Source: JAPPHY01 sp034423135
Lineage (GTDB): Bacteria > Chloroflexota > Dehalococcoidia > Lucifugimonadales > UBA2985
Direction: 5' to 3'
Length of the DNA: 52,503 nt
NCBI GenBank assembly: GCA_034423135.1
Contig: DAOUJC010000016.1
Location: 1 to 52,503 of the forward strand
Shown: piece by piece, positions 24,657 to 32,234 of the stretch
Layout: every line of letters begins with the position of its first letter
Position numbering within the stretch: the first letter of the stretch is position 1
Made by a program: the position numbers and the translations under genes
The notes under the pieces: generated by a model
Database searches by the model: none
The model's input: the letters and a program-made list of their open reading frames with translations, nothing else
What the model was told of the DNA's origin: nothing

Positions 24657-26354
24657 CTAGTACGACCTCACTTGCGGCTGCCACTCTGTGATCCTGACCG
24701 GGCCATATTCTAGGCTAGGCCCGTCCGGCGTGTGATATGCGATAGTGTGCTTCAGCCAGCTCTCGTCATCCCGCTCCGGGTAGTCCCGCCGTGCGTGGGC
24801 TCCCCGGCTCTCGCGCCTCTCGAGGCTGCTCGTCACCATGACCTCGGCGAGGTCGAGCATGTTGCCAAGCTCAAGCGCCGAGACCAGGTCCGTGTTGAAC
24901 ACGCTGCCGTGGTCCTGAATCGACACGGCTTGGTACCGGTCTTTCAGGTCGTGCAGCAAGTCGATGCCCGCGCTCAGGCCCGAGGCGTCACGGAAGATGC
25001 CCGCGTGTTGCTGCATGGTGACGCCCAACTCCTTGCGCAGCGCGGCCGCCCTGATGCCGCGGTCGCTGCGGCTGAGCAGGGCGTCGATGCGGTCGGCCTC
25101 GTCGCGTGCGACGGCAGGAGTCAGATTCACGAAGTGCTCGTGCTCCGCCTCCTGCGCGGCAGCCCTGCCGGCGCGCCGTCCGAACACCACGGTCTCAAGC
25201 AGGGAGTTGCCGCCGAGCCGGTTGGCGCCGTGAACGGAGACGCAGGCGCACTCGCCGGCGGCGTACAGGCCGGGGATTGTTGACCGGCCGTCGACGTCGG
25301 TCTTCACACCGCCCATCTGGTAGTGCATGCCGGGCCGGATTGGCACGGTCTCGGTGATCAGGTCCACGCCCGCCAAGTCTCTGGCCAGCTCGTGGATCTG
25401 GTTGAGCTTGGTGCGTATGAGGTCTCGGCCCAGGTGACGCAGATCGAGCATCACGCAGCCGTTTACGCCACGGCCGGAATCGATCTCGACCTGCTCCGCA
25501 CGCGAAACCACGTCTCTGGAGGCCAGCTCTAGGCGCTCCGGTGCGTAGTCGGACATGAACCTCTCGCCCAGCGAGTTCAGGAGGTGTCCGCCTTCGCCGC
25601 GTGCGCCCTCGGTGATGAGCACGCCGCTGGGGAAGAGGGTGGTGGGGTGGAACTGCGTGAACTCCATGTCCATGAGCGCAGCGCCTGCGCGGTATGCCAG
25701 CGCCATGCCGTCCCCGGTGCAGATGAGGCCGTTTGTGGATGGCTCGTAGACCCGTCCCAGCCCGCCTGTGGCCAGTATGACGGCCTTGGCCTCGAACGTG
25801 TGGAGCCTCCCGGTGCGCATGTCAATCGCAACGAGGCCCCGGCACCTGCCGTCCTCTACGATGAGGCTCACGGCGAACCACTCGTCGTAGGTGGCAACGC
25901 TGTCCCTGATAGACTGCTCCCAGATGACGTGCAGGATGACGTGGCCGGTGATGTCTGCGACGAAGCACGTGCGGGGGAAGCCCGCGCCGCCGAAGGGCCG
26001 CTGGGCCAGCTTGCCGTCCTCGCGGCGGTTGAAGATCACACCCATGTGCTCAAGCTCAAGGATGTCTTCAGGGGCCTCGCGGCAGAGGATGGAGGCCGCG
26101 TCCTGGTCGGCCAGGTAGTCGCTGCCCTTCACCGTGTCGAAAGCGTGGGAAGTCCAGGAGTCGTCCTCGCCGAGAGCGGCGTTGATTCCGCCCTGTGCGG
26201 CGACGGAGTGGCTGCGGGTTGGATACACCTTCGAGACTACTGCCACGTCTGCGCCGCAGCGGGCCGCTTCAAGCGCCGCTCGCATGCCCGCCAAACCACC
26301 ACCCAAGACCACGGCGTCGTGCCGGATGATCTCGTCTTCCACCGCAAAAGGCAT
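24657..26354 (-). CDS. sdhA: Succinate dehydrogenase/fumarate reductase flavoprotein subunit
   Basis: 565 residues. The FAD-binding dinucleotide fold is at VVLGGGLAGMRAALEAA. The covalent-flavin His lies in TRSHSVAAQGGINAAL. Substrate and proton-shuttle residues appear in QFHPTTLFPSGVLITEGARGEGG and the HYQMGGVKTD and ANRLGGNSLLE segments. It oxidises succinate to fumarate (or the reverse) on the cytoplasmic side. The ATG at 26354 is preferred: it has aaggag nine bases upstream, and the longer frame to 26393 would run into the -10 box of the promoter. Confidence 0.95.
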   Translation of the reverse strand: MPFAVEDEIIRHDAVVLGGGLAGMRAALEAARCGADVAVVSKVYPTRSHSVAAQGGINAALGEDDSWTSHAFDTVKGSDYLADQDAASILCREAPEDILELEHMGVIFNRREDGKLAQRPFGGAGFPRTCFVADITGHVILHVIWEQSIRDSVATYDEWFAVSLIVEDGRCRGLVAIDMRTGRLHTFEAKAVILATGGLGRVYEPSTNGLICTGDGMALAYRAGAALMDMEFTQFHPTTLFPSGVLITEGARGEGGHLLNSLGERFMSDYAPERLELASRDVVSRAEQVEIDSGRGVNGCVMLDLRHLGRDLIRTKLNQIHELARDLAGVDLITETVPIRPGMHYQMGGVKTDVDGRSTIPGLYAAGECACVSVHGANRLGGNSLLETVVFGRRAGRAAAQEAEHEHFVNLTPAVARDEADRIDALLSRSDRGIRAAALRKELGVTMQQHAGIFRDASGLSAGIDLLHDLKDRYQAVSIQDHGSVFNTDLVSALELGNMLDLAEVMVTSSLERRESRGAHARRDYPERDDESWLKHTIAYHTPDGPSLEYGPVRITEWQPQVRSY

Positions 26355-26392
26355 GGGGCAGGTCTCCTTGGGCGTGCTTTTCAGCCTCAGCA

Positions 26393-26421
26393 ACTATATC
26401 AGATAGTGATGGATTTTACAA
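26393..26421 (-). promoter_or_regulatory. Sigma70-type promoter of sdhA-sdhB-sdhE
   Basis: Minus strand TTGTAA (26421-26416), a 17-bp spacer and TATAGT (26398-26393). The -35 overlaps the stop codon of the upstream Nudix gene. Leader about 30 nt to the ATG at 26354. Confidence 0.65.
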
Positions 26422-26955
26422 TTCGTCGGCGTACATGTGCAGCGCCATCAGCAGCGCCGCAATGGACTTGCCGTCCTGAATCTCGCCGGTGCGGATCAGC
26501 CCCGGAATCTCTTCGAGTGGGACGGGCACAACCTCAATGTTCTCGTCCTCGTCGGGCGCCAGCGCGCTGGGACTCAGGTCGCTTGCGATATACGTGTACA
26601 TGTACTCCGTGCAGAAGCCGGGGGCAATCCAGAAGCCGGTCATGCCTACCAGCTTGCCCGCCACATGGCCGATCTCCTCCTGCAGCTCGCGCAACACGCC
26701 GTCCTCCGGGGACTCGCCCTCCTCCAGGCCGCCTGCGGGCGCTTCCAGCAGCGATAGCTCAGGCGCCTTGCGGTACTGCCTGACCAGCAGCACCCGCCGC
26801 TGCTCGTCGATGGGCACCATGACCACGGATGCGCCATGCTCGATCACTTCGCGCGTGGCCGTGCCGCCGTTGGGCAGCTGAATGGTGTCGACCCTCAGCG
26901 CCACGACCTTGCCGTCGTAGATGCGCTTGCTTTCGAGGGTTGGCTCTTTCTGCAT
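26416..26955 (-). CDS. Nudix hydrolase, ADP-ribose pyrophosphatase-like
   Basis: 179 residues. The Nudix box is complete: GGLEEGESPEDGVLRELQEEIG matches G-x5-E-x7-R-E-U-x-E-E-x-G-U, with the Mg2+-binding Glu pair. N-terminal strands (GKVVALRVDTIQLPNGG) and GFWIAPGFCTEYMYTYIA fit the ADP-ribose diphosphatase (NudF/YffH) subgroup. It would hydrolyse ADP-ribose to AMP and ribose 5-phosphate in NAD turnover. The NAD kinase gene ends 11 bp upstream on the same strand, so both probably form a pyridine-nucleotide operon. Confidence 0.9.
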   Translation of the reverse strand: MQKEPTLESKRIYDGKVVALRVDTIQLPNGGTATREVIEHGASVVMVPIDEQRRVLLVRQYRKAPELSLLEAPAGGLEEGESPEDGVLRELQEEIGHVAGKLVGMTGFWIAPGFCTEYMYTYIASDLSPSALAPDEDENIEVVPVPLEEIPGLIRTGEIQDGKSIAALLMALHMYADEL

Positions 26956-26966
26956 GACTGCTGACC

Positions 26967-27836
26967 TCAGGGACGCGGCGCGGCGGCGTAGGTTGTGGCG
27001 CGAGTCTCCGGGTTCAGCCTTTCGGTTAGGACGCTGTAGAAGTGGCTTGGCGGGTTGGCGCGGAGGAAGCGTGCGACGTATGGGCCGCGCACCACCTCGA
27101 CGACGTCGCCGGGCGCGAGGTCCATGTCGGCGCGGCCGTCCACGCTGAGAGCGGCCACGTAGTCGGAGCGAATCGCTACCTCCACCACGGACTCCGGCGC
27201 CAGGACGATCGCGGACGCGAGGCCGAGGTGCGTTGCCACCGGATTGAGCAGCATGTCCCTTGACTCAGGGTGAAGGACCGGGCCGCCTGCAGAGATTGAG
27301 TAGCCGGTGCTTCCCGTAGCCGTGGCCAGGATGACGGCATCTGCGCGGTACGTGGTGAGTAGTGCGTCGTCGATCTTGACCTCCAGGTGTGCGAGTCGCG
27401 AAATCTCGCTTCGGCCGACCACAACGTCGTTCAGGGCCTGGTGTGCCGGCCCGCGGTCGGTGCCCTGGGATATGACGGTCGCCTGGAGCATCGAGCGCTC
27501 TTCAACCCACACCCTGCCGTCGAGGTAGTCCCTGACCCGGTTCACGGCCTCGTCGGCGCGCAGCTCCGTCATGAAGCCCACCCTGCCGAGGTTGACGCCC
27601 AGAATGGGGATCTCCCTGGGCGCGGCGAACTGCGTTGCCCAGAGTATGGTGCCATCGCCGCCCACGGTGATGAGCAGGGAGATGGAGGATGGCGGGTCGT
27701 CCGACTCGCCGGTGCGTGTGGGGACTATCCAGGCCGATTCGCCGAGGCCCAGCTCCTGCGATAGCTCTTGCACGAGCGCCATGGAGCCGGAAGACCTTGG
27801 ATTGTAGACTATGCCAATGCTGCCGTTGCCGCTCAT
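26967..27836 (-). CDS. nadK: NAD kinase
   Basis: 289 residues. The kinase signature GGDGT is at 59-63. NxxGxxGF appears as VNLGRVGFM, the ALND motif is in place (HQALNDVVV), and the glycine-rich ATGSTGYSISAGGPVLHP forms the NAD-binding site. It makes NADP+ from NAD+ and ATP or polyphosphate in the cytosol. ATG at 27836 with gaggga upstream. It is the first gene of a pair with the Nudix hydrolase and follows a repeat-filled gap. Confidence 0.95.
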   Translation of the reverse strand: MSGNGSIGIVYNPRSSGSMALVQELSQELGLGESAWIVPTRTGESDDPPSSISLLITVGGDGTILWATQFAAPREIPILGVNLGRVGFMTELRADEAVNRVRDYLDGRVWVEERSMLQATVISQGTDRGPAHQALNDVVVGRSEISRLAHLEVKIDDALLTTYRADAVILATATGSTGYSISAGGPVLHPESRDMLLNPVATHLGLASAIVLAPESVVEVAIRSDYVAALSVDGRADMDLAPGDVVEVVRGPYVARFLRANPPSHFYSVLTERLNPETRATTYAAAPRP

Positions 27837-27980
27837 CGCGTCAATTCCCTCGAGGGCGCAGGTAGGCGCAAGTTACTTGAGACATTGGCAAGCGCAGTCT
27901 AGCATCACGCCTGAGACGTGTCAACGCGATGGGCGGACGTGCGTGCTCGCGGGCCGGGACTGCGAAGTGCCCGAACCGAA

Positions 27981-28127
27981 CCCGCTCACGCCCTTCGACA
28001 TGCTCAGAGCCTGCCCCGTACTCGATACGGGGGTGAGCGGGAGGGGTGGCTTTAGTTCCCGCTCATGGTGAGCGTGTCGAACCATTTGAGCGGGAAGGGC
28101 TAGATTGCGGCTTTCGCCGCAATGACG
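27981..28127. repeat. 147-bp direct repeat, copy A
   Basis: Starts cccgctcacgcccttcgaca and ends in the hairpin attgcggctttcgccgcaat gacg. Copy B at 28178-28324 has the same length and differs at only a few positions. Internal inverted repeats (cccgctcac/gtgagcggg and cccgctcat/..gagcggg) make each copy fold into successive hairpins. It lies in the otherwise gene-free gap 27837-28428 between nadK and fumB. Confidence 0.85.
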
Positions 28128-28177
28128 GAAGTGCAGGCCGCGCTCACCGAATGGGACGGTGGGGTGCCTCCACAGAG

Positions 28178-28324
28178 CCCGCTCACGCCCTTCGACATGC
28201 TCAGAGCCTGCCCCGTACTAGATACGGGGGTGAGTGGGAGGGGAGGCTTTAGCTCCCGCTCATGGTGAGCGTGTCGAACCATTTGAGCGGGAAGGGCTAG
28301 ATTGCGGCTTCCGCCGCAATGACG
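28178..28324. repeat. 147-bp direct repeat, copy B
   Basis: A near-identical second copy of 27981-28127, offset by 197 bp. Visible differences include ctagatacgg for ctcgatacgg, gtgggaggggagg for gcgggaggggtgg, and ttccgccgc for tttcgccgc. The 50-bp spacer between copies is unrelated. Confidence 0.85.
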
Positions 28325-28391
28325 AGTGCTGGGCGGTCGGCATATCGCCTGTGATACGGGGCGAGCCGCTTGGCATTCACCCCCATCCTAA

Positions 28392-28415
28392 CCTTCCCCC
28401 ATCAAGGGGGGAAGG
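28392..28415. terminator. GC-rich hairpin after fumB, possible transcription end
   Basis: ccttccccc (28392-28400) pairs perfectly with gggggaagg (28407-28415) around a 6-nt loop. It sits 14 bp past the fumB stop on the minus strand. There is only a weak T-run after it, so a factor-independent terminator is uncertain. The flanking text 'ccccatcctaaccttccccc' looks like a dispersed repeat. Confidence 0.4.
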
Positions 28416-28428
28416 GATCAGGGGGCGT

Positions 28429-28998
28429 CTACGCCTGCTCGGATGCGACGGGGCGGCTCCACTCGGCGCGGCCCTGCTCTAGCAGGTCGTTGCCGTGCAC
28501 GTCGTTGACCACGATGGCCGGGAAGTCCTCAACCTCCAGCCTGCGTATGGCCTCCGTGCCCAAGTCTTCGTACGCCACGATCTCAACGCCCTTGATGGTG
28601 CCTGAAAGCAGCGCGCCGGAGCCGCCGATGGCGCCGAAGTACACGGCGCCGTGCGACACGAACGAGTCCCGCACGTCCCTGCTCCTGCCGCCCTTGCCGA
28701 TGGCCGCCTTCATGCCCAGGTCAAGCATCTTGGGCGTGAACGGGTCCATGCGATAGGCGGTCGTAGGGCCTGCGGAGCCGATGATGTCACCCGGACGCGG
28801 CGGCGTGGGCCCGACGTAGTAGATGACCTGGCCCTGCAGGTCGATTGGGGGCTGCTCGCCGCGATCCACAGCCTCGATGATGCGGCGGTGCGCGGCGTCG
28901 CGCGCGGTGTAGATGACGCCGGTGATGAGCACCTCGTCGCCGGTCTGCAGATCGGCCAGCGCCTCGTCCGTCAGGGGAGTGGTCAGGCTCTTGGCCAT
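28429..28998 (-). CDS. fumB: Class I fumarate hydratase, beta (C-terminal) subunit
   Basis: 189 residues matching the C-terminal half of iron-sulfur fumarases: LQTGDEVLITGVIYTARDAAHRRI, YYVGPTPPRPGDIIGSAGPTTAYRMD, IGKGGRS, and FGAIGGSGALLSG. With the alpha subunit it hydrates fumarate to malate at a [4Fe-4S] cluster. The ATG at 28998 overlaps the alpha stop as TGATG, so translation is coupled. L(+)-tartrate dehydratase is the main alternative for this two-subunit family. The neighbouring mdh, icd and sdh genes favour fumarase. Confidence 0.88.
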   Translation of the reverse strand: MAKSLTTPLTDEALADLQTGDEVLITGVIYTARDAAHRRIIEAVDRGEQPPIDLQGQVIYYVGPTPPRPGDIIGSAGPTTAYRMDPFTPKMLDLGMKAAIGKGGRSRDVRDSFVSHGAVYFGAIGGSGALLSGTIKGVEIVAYEDLGTEAIRRLEVEDFPAIVVNDVHGNDLLEQGRAEWSRPVASEQA

Positions 28999-29843
28999 CA
29001 GAGCACCGCCACCTTGAGCCTGGCGCTGTGGCACTGGAGGTTGACGCCTACGGGCAGCGAGGTGATGTGCGTTGGGTGCGTCTCCACGTTGACGGCGAGC
29101 GCGGTGGAGCGGCCGCCCCAAGCCTGCGGGCCGATGCCGCTTGCGTTGACGCGCTCCAGAAGCTCCTCCTCCAGCTCCGCCACTTCCGGGTCGGGATGGT
29201 GCTCACCGACCTTGCGCAGCAGCGACTTCTTGGCCATGTGCATGACGTGCTCGGCAGTGCCGCCCACGCCGACGCCCACGATCAGGGGAGGGCAGGGGTT
29301 GCCGCCGGACTCCTCTATGGTGCGCAGCGTGAAGTCGATGATGCCCTTCTTGCCGTCGCCGGGGCGCATGATGGAGAGTCTGCTCATGTTCTCGCAGCCG
29401 CCGCCCTTGGGCAGGATGGTCACCTTGAGGCTCTCGCCCGGCACGATGTCGGTGTGCACGATTGGCGGCGTGTTGTCGCCGGTGTTGATGCGCGCCGAGA
29501 ACGGCTGCTTGACGATGGAGTTGCGCAGGAAGCCATCCTTGTACCCGCGACGCACGCCGTCGGCAAGCGCCTCATAGAGGTCGCCGCCGACGAGGTGTAC
29601 GTCCTGGCCAAGCTCCAGGAAGAGCACCGTGGTGCCGGTATCCTGGCAGAGCGCGATCTGCTTTTCCTCCGCAATCTCGGAGTTGCGCAGAATCATGTCC
29701 AGGACCTTCTGCGCCCTGGGCGCTTCCTCGTCGCGGCGCGCCTTCTTGAGGGCGTCCAGCACGTCCTCCGGCAGGAAGTAGTTGGCCTCCTGGGCCAGCC
29801 GTGCGACCGTGTCAGCTATTTCGGTTACGTCTATGTCTCTCAT
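28998..29843 (-). CDS. fumA: Class I fumarate hydratase, alpha (N-terminal) subunit
   Basis: 281 residues. Cluster-binding Cys are visible in ALCQDTGTTVLFLELG, PKGGGCENMSRLSIM and GGNPCPPLIVGVGVGGTAEH. The family domain spans nearly the whole protein. ATG at 29843 with ggaggc five bases upstream. It follows mdh by 48 bp on the same strand, so fumarate to malate to oxaloacetate steps are encoded together. Confidence 0.9.
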   Translation of the reverse strand: MRDIDVTEIADTVARLAQEANYFLPEDVLDALKKARRDEEAPRAQKVLDMILRNSEIAEEKQIALCQDTGTTVLFLELGQDVHLVGGDLYEALADGVRRGYKDGFLRNSIVKQPFSARINTGDNTPPIVHTDIVPGESLKVTILPKGGGCENMSRLSIMRPGDGKKGIIDFTLRTIEESGGNPCPPLIVGVGVGGTAEHVMHMAKKSLLRKVGEHHPDPEVAELEEELLERVNASGIGPQAWGGRSTALAVNVETHPTHITSLPVGVNLQCHSARLKVAVL

Positions 29844-29891
29844 TCCGCCTCCGAATGACGCCTGTGTCCAGGACCTGCGTGTGAGCCCGAG

Positions 29892-30842
29892 TTACGCTTG
29901 CTCCGCGGCCGGTGGCCTGTTGGCCATCACCTCAACAAGCTCCTTGACTGCGGCAGCCGAATTGTCGAGGGCTGCCTTCTCCTCGTCCGAGAGGTCTACC
30001 TGTATGATCTCCTCGATTCCGGCCTCGCCGAGACGCACGGGCACACCGATGAACAGCCCGTCGATGCCGTACTCGCCCTGCAGGTATGCCGCGCAGGGGA
30101 GGATGCGCTTCTTGTCGAGGATGATGGAGTCGACCATCTGGGCAACCGCTGCGGACGGAGCGTAGAATGCGCTGCCGGTCTTGAGCAGCCCCACGATCTC
30201 GGCGCCGCCGTCACGCGTACGCTGGACGATACGGTCGACGGCGTCCTGCGCAAGCAGCCGCCCGATGGGGATGCCGCCTACGTTCGTCGAAGCCACCAGC
30301 GGAACCATGGTGTCGCCGTGACCGCCTAGGACGTACGCCTGCACGTCCTCGACGGACACTCCAAGCTCCTGCGCAAGGAAGGTGCGGAAGCGTGCGGTGT
30401 CCAGGATGCCGGCCATGCCGACGACCCTCTCCCGGGGCAGGCCGGTCACTTTGAGGGTCTGCTGCGCCATTGCGTCAAGCGGGTTGGAGACCACGATGAT
30501 GATTGTGTCCGGGGAGTGGCGAGCGATCTGCTCGGCCACGCCGCCTACAATGTCCATGTTGGTGAACAGCAGGTCGTCGCGGCTCATGCCTGGTCTCCGG
30601 GCGATGCCCGCCGTGATGACGGCCACGTCGGATCCGGCAGTCTCCTCGTAGGCGTTGGCGCCTGTGATCATGCTGTCGGTGCCCAGGACCGGCCCGGACT
30701 CCAGTAGGTCCAACGCCTTGCCCTGCGGCATCCCTTCCACGATGTCAACCAGCACCACGTCCGCATAGCCCCGCTCGAACAGGCGCTGGGCGGTTGTTGC
30801 GCCCACGTTGCCCGCTCCCACAACTGTTATCTTCTTGCGCAT
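29892..30842 (-). CDS. mdh: Malate dehydrogenase (LDH-like type)
   Basis: 316 residues. The NAD-binding loop is VGAGNVGATTAQRL. D in VLVDIVEG selects NAD over NADP. Catalytic residues lie in GIARRPGMSRDDLL (substrate Arg), VSNPLDAM, GMAGILDTARFR (substrate Arg) and LGGHGDTMVPL (catalytic His). An Arg, not Gln, in the mobile loop marks it as malate- rather than lactate-specific. Oxidises malate to oxaloacetate. ATG at 30842 has agaaggag upstream. Confidence 0.95.
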   Translation of the reverse strand: MRKKITVVGAGNVGATTAQRLFERGYADVVLVDIVEGMPQGKALDLLESGPVLGTDSMITGANAYEETAGSDVAVITAGIARRPGMSRDDLLFTNMDIVGGVAEQIARHSPDTIIIVVSNPLDAMAQQTLKVTGLPRERVVGMAGILDTARFRTFLAQELGVSVEDVQAYVLGGHGDTMVPLVASTNVGGIPIGRLLAQDAVDRIVQRTRDGGAEIVGLLKTGSAFYAPSAAVAQMVDSIILDKKRILPCAAYLQGEYGIDGLFIGVPVRLGEAGIEEIIQVDLSDEEKAALDNSAAAVKELVEVMANRPPAAEQA

Positions 30843-30947
30843 CTACTATTGCTCCTTCTATGTCTTATCGACCGCGCGGTATTGAGTTCGGATGCTCCAT
30901 TACCGGAGTCCATCCGCAGGCGCCGCGGCCCGCGCCCCTCGCAAATC

Positions 30948-32150
30948 CTAAGTCAGTGAGTACTGCTCCCAGCGAGACTCCAAGTCGGCTTCCTGTACAG
31001 TGGACATCACGTACTCGCCGAACTCACGGCCGGTTGCGCCGGTGCTCCGACCCGTCATCACCACCTTGCGCTCGTACTGGCCGCAAACGTCCAGCGCCTT
31101 GTGGAGCCTTGATCCCAGGTCGGAGAAGCCGATGTGCTCCAGCATCATGGCGCCGGCGCGCATGACGGAGCTGGGGTCGGCGAACTGGGCGCGATTCTCG
31201 CGCACCATCCGGGGCGCGGAGCCGTGAATGGCCTCGAACATGCCGTACTGCTTGCCGATATTGGCGCTGCCTGCCGTGCCCACGCCGCCCTGAATCTGGC
31301 CGGCCTCGTCCGAGAGGATGTCGCCGTAGAGGTTGGGCAGGGCGATCACCTGGAACTCGTGCCTGCGCTCCAGGTCCAGGAGCTTGGCGGTCATGATGTC
31401 GATGTACCAGCCGTCCCAGGCGATCTCCGGGTAGTCCTCGGACACCTCGCGTGCGATCTCCAGGAACTTGCCGTCCGTGGTCTTGACCACGTTGGCCTTG
31501 GTCACCACGGTAACCTTGGTCTTGCCGGTGCGCCTGGCGTGCTCGAACGCAAGCTGAAGGATGCGCCGCGAGCCTTGGGAGGTGATCACGCGGAAGTCCA
31601 TAGCCAGGTCTGGCGTGACGTTGATGCCCTGGCTGCCCACCGCGTACATGTCCTCCGTGTTCTCGCGGAAGATTATCCAGTCGATCTTCTCCTTCGGGAT
31701 GCGAACGGGCCGGACGTTGGCGAAGAGGTCGAGCTCCTTCCTCATTGCCACGTTCGCGCTCTCGATGTTGGGCCAGCCATCGCCCTGTTCAGGTGTATGC
31801 GTGGGGCCCTTCAGAGTGACGTGGCACTTGCGAATCTCCTCGAGGACGTCGTCCGGTATCGCCTTGAGCTTCTCGGCGCGGTTTTCGATGGTCAGCCCGT
31901 CAATGGTGCGGAACTCCACCTTGCCGCTGTCCACCTGCTGCTTGAGCAGGTACTCCAGCACGTTCTTGGCCTCCTCGGTGATGGTGGGGCCGATACCGTC
32001 GCCACCCAGCACGCCAATGATGATCGGCTCCACGGCGCTGTAGTCAGTCCAGTCGCCCTCCGACTTGAGGTTCTCCACACGCTCCAGCTGGCCTTCAAGG
32101 ACCTTGCCGAAGTGCTCCTTGGCAGCTTCCAATACCTGCTTGTCCACCAT
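30948..32150 (-). CDS. icd: Isocitrate dehydrogenase (isopropylmalate-dehydrogenase superfamily)
   Basis: 400 residues. Family landmarks: GVLGGDGIGPTITEEA, the substrate Arg set in NVRPVRIPKEKIDWIIFRENTEDMYAV, TVVTKANVVKTTDGKF, the metal-binding Asp residues in NLYGDILSDEAGQIQGG, and EAIHGSAPRM for nucleotide binding. It oxidatively decarboxylates isocitrate to 2-oxoglutarate. NAD versus NADP preference cannot be read safely. The start at 32150 (MVDKQ) is fixed by aaggagg six bases upstream; an upstream GC-rich frame is not conserved. It precedes mdh by 105 bp. Confidence 0.9.
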   Translation of the reverse strand: MVDKQVLEAAKEHFGKVLEGQLERVENLKSEGDWTDYSAVEPIIIGVLGGDGIGPTITEEAKNVLEYLLKQQVDSGKVEFRTIDGLTIENRAEKLKAIPDDVLEEIRKCHVTLKGPTHTPEQGDGWPNIESANVAMRKELDLFANVRPVRIPKEKIDWIIFRENTEDMYAVGSQGINVTPDLAMDFRVITSQGSRRILQLAFEHARRTGKTKVTVVTKANVVKTTDGKFLEIAREVSEDYPEIAWDGWYIDIMTAKLLDLERRHEFQVIALPNLYGDILSDEAGQIQGGVGTAGSANIGKQYGMFEAIHGSAPRMVRENRAQFADPSSVMRAGAMMLEHIGFSDLGSRLHKALDVCGQYERKVVMTGRSTGATGREFGEYVMSTVQEADLESRWEQYSLT

Positions 32151-32234
32151 GTCACGCCTCCTTGTTTGGACTCGGTCCGTAAGCCTGGGGCGCCCTACTT
32201 GGCGCATTGCTGCCGCGCCGGCCCTTGCACAGGC

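Noticed and set aside
27981..28324. CRISPR array
   Set aside because: Only two copies, 147 bp each, with internal hairpins. CRISPR repeats are 23-50 bp with uniform spacers, and no cas genes are present.
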